NCBI GenBank assembly: GCA_003024785.1
Contig: PUQB01000482.1
Span: 59,808 to 123,807 of the forward strand
Direction: 5' to 3'
From: Selaginella tamariscina
Lineage: Eukaryota > Streptophyta > Lycopodiopsida > Selaginellales > Selaginellaceae
DNA: 64,000 nt
Below, piece by piece: positions 58,971-64,000 of this stretch; the first letter of the stretch is position 1, and the number at the start of each line of letters is the position of its first letter. The notes below the pieces were generated by a model, which was not told the DNA's origin, did not search any database, and saw nothing but the letters and a program-made list of their open reading frames with translations. Made by a program: the position numbers and the translations under genes.

Positions 58971-60677
58971 AAGTACATGTGGATATGTACTTGCAGTGTA
59001 CGTTACAGATATACTGTATATTCAAACTGTACTGGAAGTGATACATATGCATATGTTGAGTACATATATATATATTAAAAAGAGTGTGCCTTATTGTATA
59101 TAAACTATATATTAATATAGTATAATATACTTGTATTTATTACACACAGATATACATATATCATACCTGATCAAAATATAACAAAGCAGCTAATCTAGAA
59201 AGGATTGAAGTCATGCTCTTAAGATATGCAATCGGACTAAGTAAGACTGCAGCTTTGACCACATTAAGCACCTTTGACTGAGACTCCGAAAATGACGCAA
59301 TCGCAATGGCAGTGCCCTTCATAAAAAGTCACGAGCTCATAAGTTAAAAATAATAAACTTTTAATTTTTTTTTTTTATCAGAATAGAAATTTTTAATATG
59401 TTACTTAAAGTTCTGATGTCTTTTATTTAAACTGCTCTATCGGATAGGAATTTCTTTTTGAACGGAGGTATGAGAAAGTAATATTTTAACGCTTATTTTG
59501 AAATATATTATATAGTTATATAGTACACAATAAAATCCTTCATTCATCATCATCATTATTATTATTATTATTATTATAATAGAATATGTACCAAAATATA
59601 ATAACTTCGCTTTTACCTACCTGAGAATGACCCACATAATACACCTTGGAGCCAGTTATTTCGTGAACTTTGTTAAGCATTGCTGGCAGATCGTATTGTG
59701 CGTGTTCATCCCACGTCCAGTCCCAATAAGCCTGTTCATTTCACGTATTCTATAGAGAATACACACGCACGCACACATATGTATATAGATGTGTAACCTT
59801 ATCAGTGGTGGTGTATGAAGTATGTTCACGACTCCAGTGAGTACCACGTAGATTTCCAATCCATACATCGAAACCTTCGTCAGCAAGAAACGAAGCCCAG
59901 AGAGTTCTCTGGAGGATCATATACCCAAATATCTCCTCCCTGTATGTATTTTTTTAAATTATATTAAATAAATTACATTTTTTATAAAATATACCCTGTT
60001 TAAAATCCAAGTACAACAATACTTTTAGTACCCCATAAAAGAGTCATTATGAGTATCCATATACATGTAGAATATATGAGCCTTTATCTTTTATGCAAAT
60101 TCACATGAGCTACAGAAAATATTTTAAATAGAAATAAATTTTAAAAGCATCTCTCTCTACATAGTATAATTTATAATTTACAAATGTATAATACAATATA
60201 TACGTTGCAAAATGATTTCCCTTTAAAGTCACACATAAAGCCATCGCCGTGCACAAGTTAAATTCCAAGGAATATCATTATATGATAAGATAATATCATA
60301 ATATTTTTAAATTACAAATGAATTAACATTGGCTTCAATAGTTAGTTTCTATTGAAATAGTGATTTTACTTCATAATATAAATCTTAGCTATATATATTA
60401 GCAAAATATTACCGCAAGAACTCCATGCTGTAGGAAAACTGGTTGTTTCTGTGTTGTAGACAAGGCAGATGCAGAGATTCCATGAGATATTCTGTAGATG
60501 TTGAGTATATATCCATCCTCAGTTTCACCTACAAAATATGGAAAATCCCCAGTTCAAACGCACGCGCATACACACGCACACACATATACACCCACCTTAT
60601 ATTGTTCGCAAGGATACCCATTACCAACACGAGAGCAGAGCAGAAATCGCCAGAAACATTTTGAGATGGAGTTGCAT
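58091..60677 (-). CDS. Acid (gastric/lysosomal-type) triacylglycerol lipase, with frame breaks
   Basis: Nine exons read leftward: about 60677-60592, 60528-60413, 59939-59798, 59731-59621, 59316-59167, 58901-58861, 58800-58718, 58624-58529 and 58404-58091. The N-terminus (MQLHLKMFLAISALLS) looks like a signal peptide. Then come GYPCEQYK and ETEDGYILNIYRI, the QHGVLA loop, and the nucleophile motif YYVGHSQG. The acid is in MYGGKDALS (about 58260) and the histidine in NYAHVDF (about 58170), a complete Ser-Asp-His triad. Family members hydrolyse triacylglycerol outside the cytosol. One intron uses a GC donor at 58860. Two frame problems: an extra T in the run at 59888-59890 and a shift in exon 1 after the signal peptide. 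Either a young pseudogene or assembly errors. Confidence 0.85.
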
Positions 60678-60699
60678 TTGTAAGAGCAGTAATAGAAAT

Positions 60700-62123
60700 A
60701 AATAAATGATCAAAAAATGCAAAACCATAGTGTTAATAGAAAAATATATATGTATTTGTCCAATATTATTTGAATTAAAACTTATAGACTAGTGCGGAAA
60801 GCAAGACAATGTATTCCTTTGTCTTGGTTCTTGAACATGCATATGACACTCTGAAAAGGCCTATTTATTGTACCATAAATGAGTGTTTAAGACTTAAAAC
60901 AACGTGTTTAATCATGTTTAACTCCTTGTCTACATCTTGAAGCGTGCCGCAATCAAATCACTCATTTCACAACTTATTAGTGCTTTGCTACAGTCATGTT
61001 ATATGGGGAGAATGATATATATACTTATGATGTTATTTGAATATCTTATTATATGATATTATTTATATATATATAATATCCGTAAGTTTTGTATACCTCC
61101 TAAGTTTTTCAATGTGGAATCTGTTTCCAATCGCTTCTTGTCTTTACTTTCATTTTGGCAAACTTTTGTGTGTGAACTTATAATTTATATACATATCAGA
61201 AAGACCCAAGACTGCAGCAGATAAGCTCCTTATTAAGAGCTTCCATAATTAAGTGTTTAATAATTAACTTAGTTTTTAACTTGACTCTAGAAGACAAATA
61301 TAGGTTCTAACTTTTACAATGATTTCTATAATAATATAATTAATTCCAGACCGACCATGAAAAAATCTGAGCCATTTTATATTAATTAACTAAAGAATAA
61401 TGTATCTTATAAGCCGTTTAAATGTATATAGAACTCAATTATATTAAATACATAGCTAAAGTATATTAACATCCAACCTGCAGTTCAAATATTTGCTAAC
61501 CAAACATATTAGAAGCTGTAGTTAAAAATTACATATCAATAAATTAAATTTTGAAAATAAATTTAAATGTATTTTACAAGATATTAGAAACGTGGTAATG
61601 AATTCTCTGGTAACTGAGGATGACAGCCGAGCCGGAAACGTGCCTGTATTGTCATGCATCCAAGTTTTTAAAACTTAATAGATTCGATTCTTATAAATAT
61701 TAATTATTATTAATTAATTGATTGTGTATTATTTAAATACTATAGTGTAACCATGTAAAAACATTTCCCTTTCCTGCCTTATGATATGAGCTGGGAAATT
61801 AGTGGACAGTTTGACATGTACATATTAACTTTCTTTCTGAAAATAAACTGCAGCAAGACATATATATACTTGTAATACTATACTAGTAGCAATGGTATTT
61901 TAAAATTATTTTTAATATGATTTTATAACACTCCCTTCACAGTCTCACGAATTTAATATTTAAATTGTTAAAAGTTAAAGATTAAGCTATGTATATTAGC
62001 TTTAGTTGATTTATTAGCTTCTGAACATGTTTAGACATAAAGGTTAAATGCTCATTATTGATTATATAATATGTGCGTGCTTATAAATATATATCGGTCT
62101 GCATAGGTTGCTAGTAAAACGTA

Positions 62124-62155
<32 letters not shown>

Positions 62156-64000
62156 GAAATTGTCTATGTGCTTATAAATATATACATACATATATATCTG
62201 CATATATCAATATTGAAAAGGATTAAATATAAGATGTCTATCTAAATACATGAACAATAATGTAAGCTCGCTGGTAAAGCCGGTTCCATATCAATTATAT
62301 ATAGATAGAGCATGTGTATGGAACTCAAAGTTTTATTTTGAACAAAAGCAACCGAAAATATATATATATAAAAAAATATTATTTATTTTTCTTGTCAAAC
62401 ATGATTTAATATAAGCATTTTTTTTGTACTTAAAAGAATAAATATATTGTTTAAAGTTTCGATTCAATCCGGAATATCTTTATCACATTTATTGATTATG
62501 TATATTAAAATCTTGAAAGTCATTAAATTTAACACAATTCTAAATGTATACACTTTTTAAAAAATCTATATACGGGCAAATGAAATTTACGAATCATACA
62601 ATATTGATTAAAAAATTTATATATGGGCAAATAAAATTTATAACATCCATACTCAATATTCATGACATCCATGTCAAATGTTACGGAGGTGCGTTGAAGA
62701 CATGTATATTATGTAAAAGTATTCACTACACAATTAAATAGCGGTGAAGACATGTACATATGTAAAGTATTGTAGAACTATCCATTTTTGCTCGGTTTGC
62801 CCTTTATAATTTTACAATATGACTTGAAGATTATATATAAATTAGTTGTAATAAGATTTATAGCTTTTGAACAATTAAATGTTACTACTATTATAGTAAT
62901 ATATTGTTCTTAGAATTGCTTGTAATAACATGACAAAATTATGAACCTTTTCAATAAATGAAATGTATTTAACTTAACGAATCATTCTTCCGCCAAACTT
63001 CTTTAAGTTATATTTTAAAAAATTGTTAAATCATAAAGTTGTTTGAGGATTTTTTTGTTAGGATTATTAATGAGATTATTTTTGTTAAATTAAAGTAATT
63101 TTTTTCCTTCCACAAAACACAGTTAATTAAAATTAACATAACAAAGCTAGTCGAAGGACATTATAATTAATTTTAATTAGGTTAATTAAGAAATTAACTG
63201 TAAATCATTACATATAAACATTAGACTAAGATAAAATATGCTTGTGTTCCTTTTAGCTATTTATACATGTAAGAAAATAAATAGACAGGTATATTTCTAC
63301 GTTCTATGTACTCTTCAAAAAATACGGATATGAAATGGTAAAGGAATTAATTAATTAAACACAAACTGAATTACATTAAAAAAAGTAAATAAATTATAAT
63401 AATAATTAAATAATTAAAATATTAATTATTAAGAATTTAATACTAAATAGATTCACATTTTTGTTTGAAGTTGTCGTGGATTACTAAGACACACAGCGAA
63501 TATTTCTTATTCTTTCAGAATTTTGTATTAACACTGTTATCACATTATATACAACATGCACGAGTATACAACATATATTTAGTATACACATACATTTTCG
63601 GCGGTTATATATGTTTACTTAATTAATTATTAATTATATTCTTACTTGTTTACATATATGCTATATTTTATTATGTATTTTAAGCTTTTACAGGTAGGAA
63701 TTGATGTTAACCAAGAACAAATTTTTATTCTTATAATTAATTGAGCATTTAACATTCATATGTGAAATGTTCAAAAGCTTATTAAAATAATTTACGTATC
63801 TTAATCTTCAAGTTTAAAAGTTTAAATTCTAAGATTGTAATTTGTAAAGGAGCTCAAGAGAGAACAAGTCGGAGTTTGTCTCTTCATATTTATTTAATCT
63901 TTTTAATTATAAATTTAAAAATAATTTCAAAAAAACCTTAAATTTACTTCCCACCAAAATTATTAAGTTTAAGTTAATAATCAATCAGGCAACTATTTTA
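60700..64000. other. AT-rich region upstream of the lipase, no gene recognised
   Basis: Only short open frames. The lipase promoter should lie in the first part. TA microsatellites occur near 61060 and 62130. GCAAATnAAATTTAyrA is repeated at 62576 and 62628 in a small tandem unit (AAATTTATATAtGGGCAAAT). No further structure seen. Confidence 0.5.

Noticed and set aside
1-64000. tRNA, rRNA or small RNA genes
   Set aside because: No cloverleaf-like box A/box B pairs or rRNA signatures were noticed by eye; a covariance-model scan would be needed to exclude small RNAs.

Overview
This is nuclear DNA of a land plant. The evidence is plant-type GT-AG introns, short TTTAGGG telomere-like repeats, Ty3/gypsy chromovirus polyproteins with C-terminal chromodomains, a FAR1-like/Mutator element, a Tourist/Harbinger-like element and a plant-style acid-lipase gene with many short exons. 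A large, repeat-rich genome such as that of a fern or another seed-free plant is my guess, at low confidence. No tRNA, rRNA or CRISPR is visible.

About 50 kb is stacked transposons whose order of insertion can be read. (1) An old gypsy remnant (2101-3550 and 13372-16174) was split by chromovirus copy A (3551-13371, + strand). Copy A's own 3' LTR was then split by a gag/protease-only LTR element (8981-13107, - strand). (2) At 16175-27971 two further copies of the same chromovirus family lie head to tail on the - strand and share their middle LTR (LTR-internal-LTR-internal-LTR). (3) A second gypsy element (D) starts near 28173 and stops inside its integrase at about 31130. It resumes at about 48425, so roughly 17 kb is inserted in it. 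D's 3' LTR carries an 865-bp Harbinger-like element. (4) A young gypsy element with 161/162-bp LTRs occupies 52815-57679.

The 17-kb insertion is the most interesting part. Inside it, a 14-kb block (31793-45783) is bounded by a diverged 31/32-bp inverted repeat. It holds two divergently transcribed, partly decayed multi-exon genes. The - strand gene (33545-36632) reads as a beta-rich N-terminal domain, then a ParB-like segment, then a DNA-methyltransferase-like C-terminus. The + strand gene (about 42200-45221) is a DUF7869-type transposase-like protein with the GHTHEDID motif. Immediately upstream of each gene lies an array of the palindrome GGCGGGATTAATCCCGCC and its variants, repeated about every 44 bp (about 23 sites at 36973-37995 and about 16 at 41321-42031). 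One isolated copy sits in an intron of the - strand gene. An FCP1-like phosphatase relic and a possible kinase-loop exon are also inside. I propose a large, undescribed DNA transposon with a divergent gene pair and phased palindromic control or binding arrays. Next to the block, a Mutator-like element with a perfect 9-bp target duplication contains a FAR1-like relic, itself interrupted by a solo LTR with a perfect 5-bp duplication.

The only host-like genes seen are an acid (gastric/lysosomal-type) triacylglycerol lipase at 58091-60677 (-), with apparent frameshifts, and a ribosomal protein uS15 (S13) pseudogene at 51147-51386 (-). The last 3.3 kb is AT-rich with nothing recognisable. Single-base indels break nearly every reading frame, even in young elements, so assembly error must be considered before calling biological decay.
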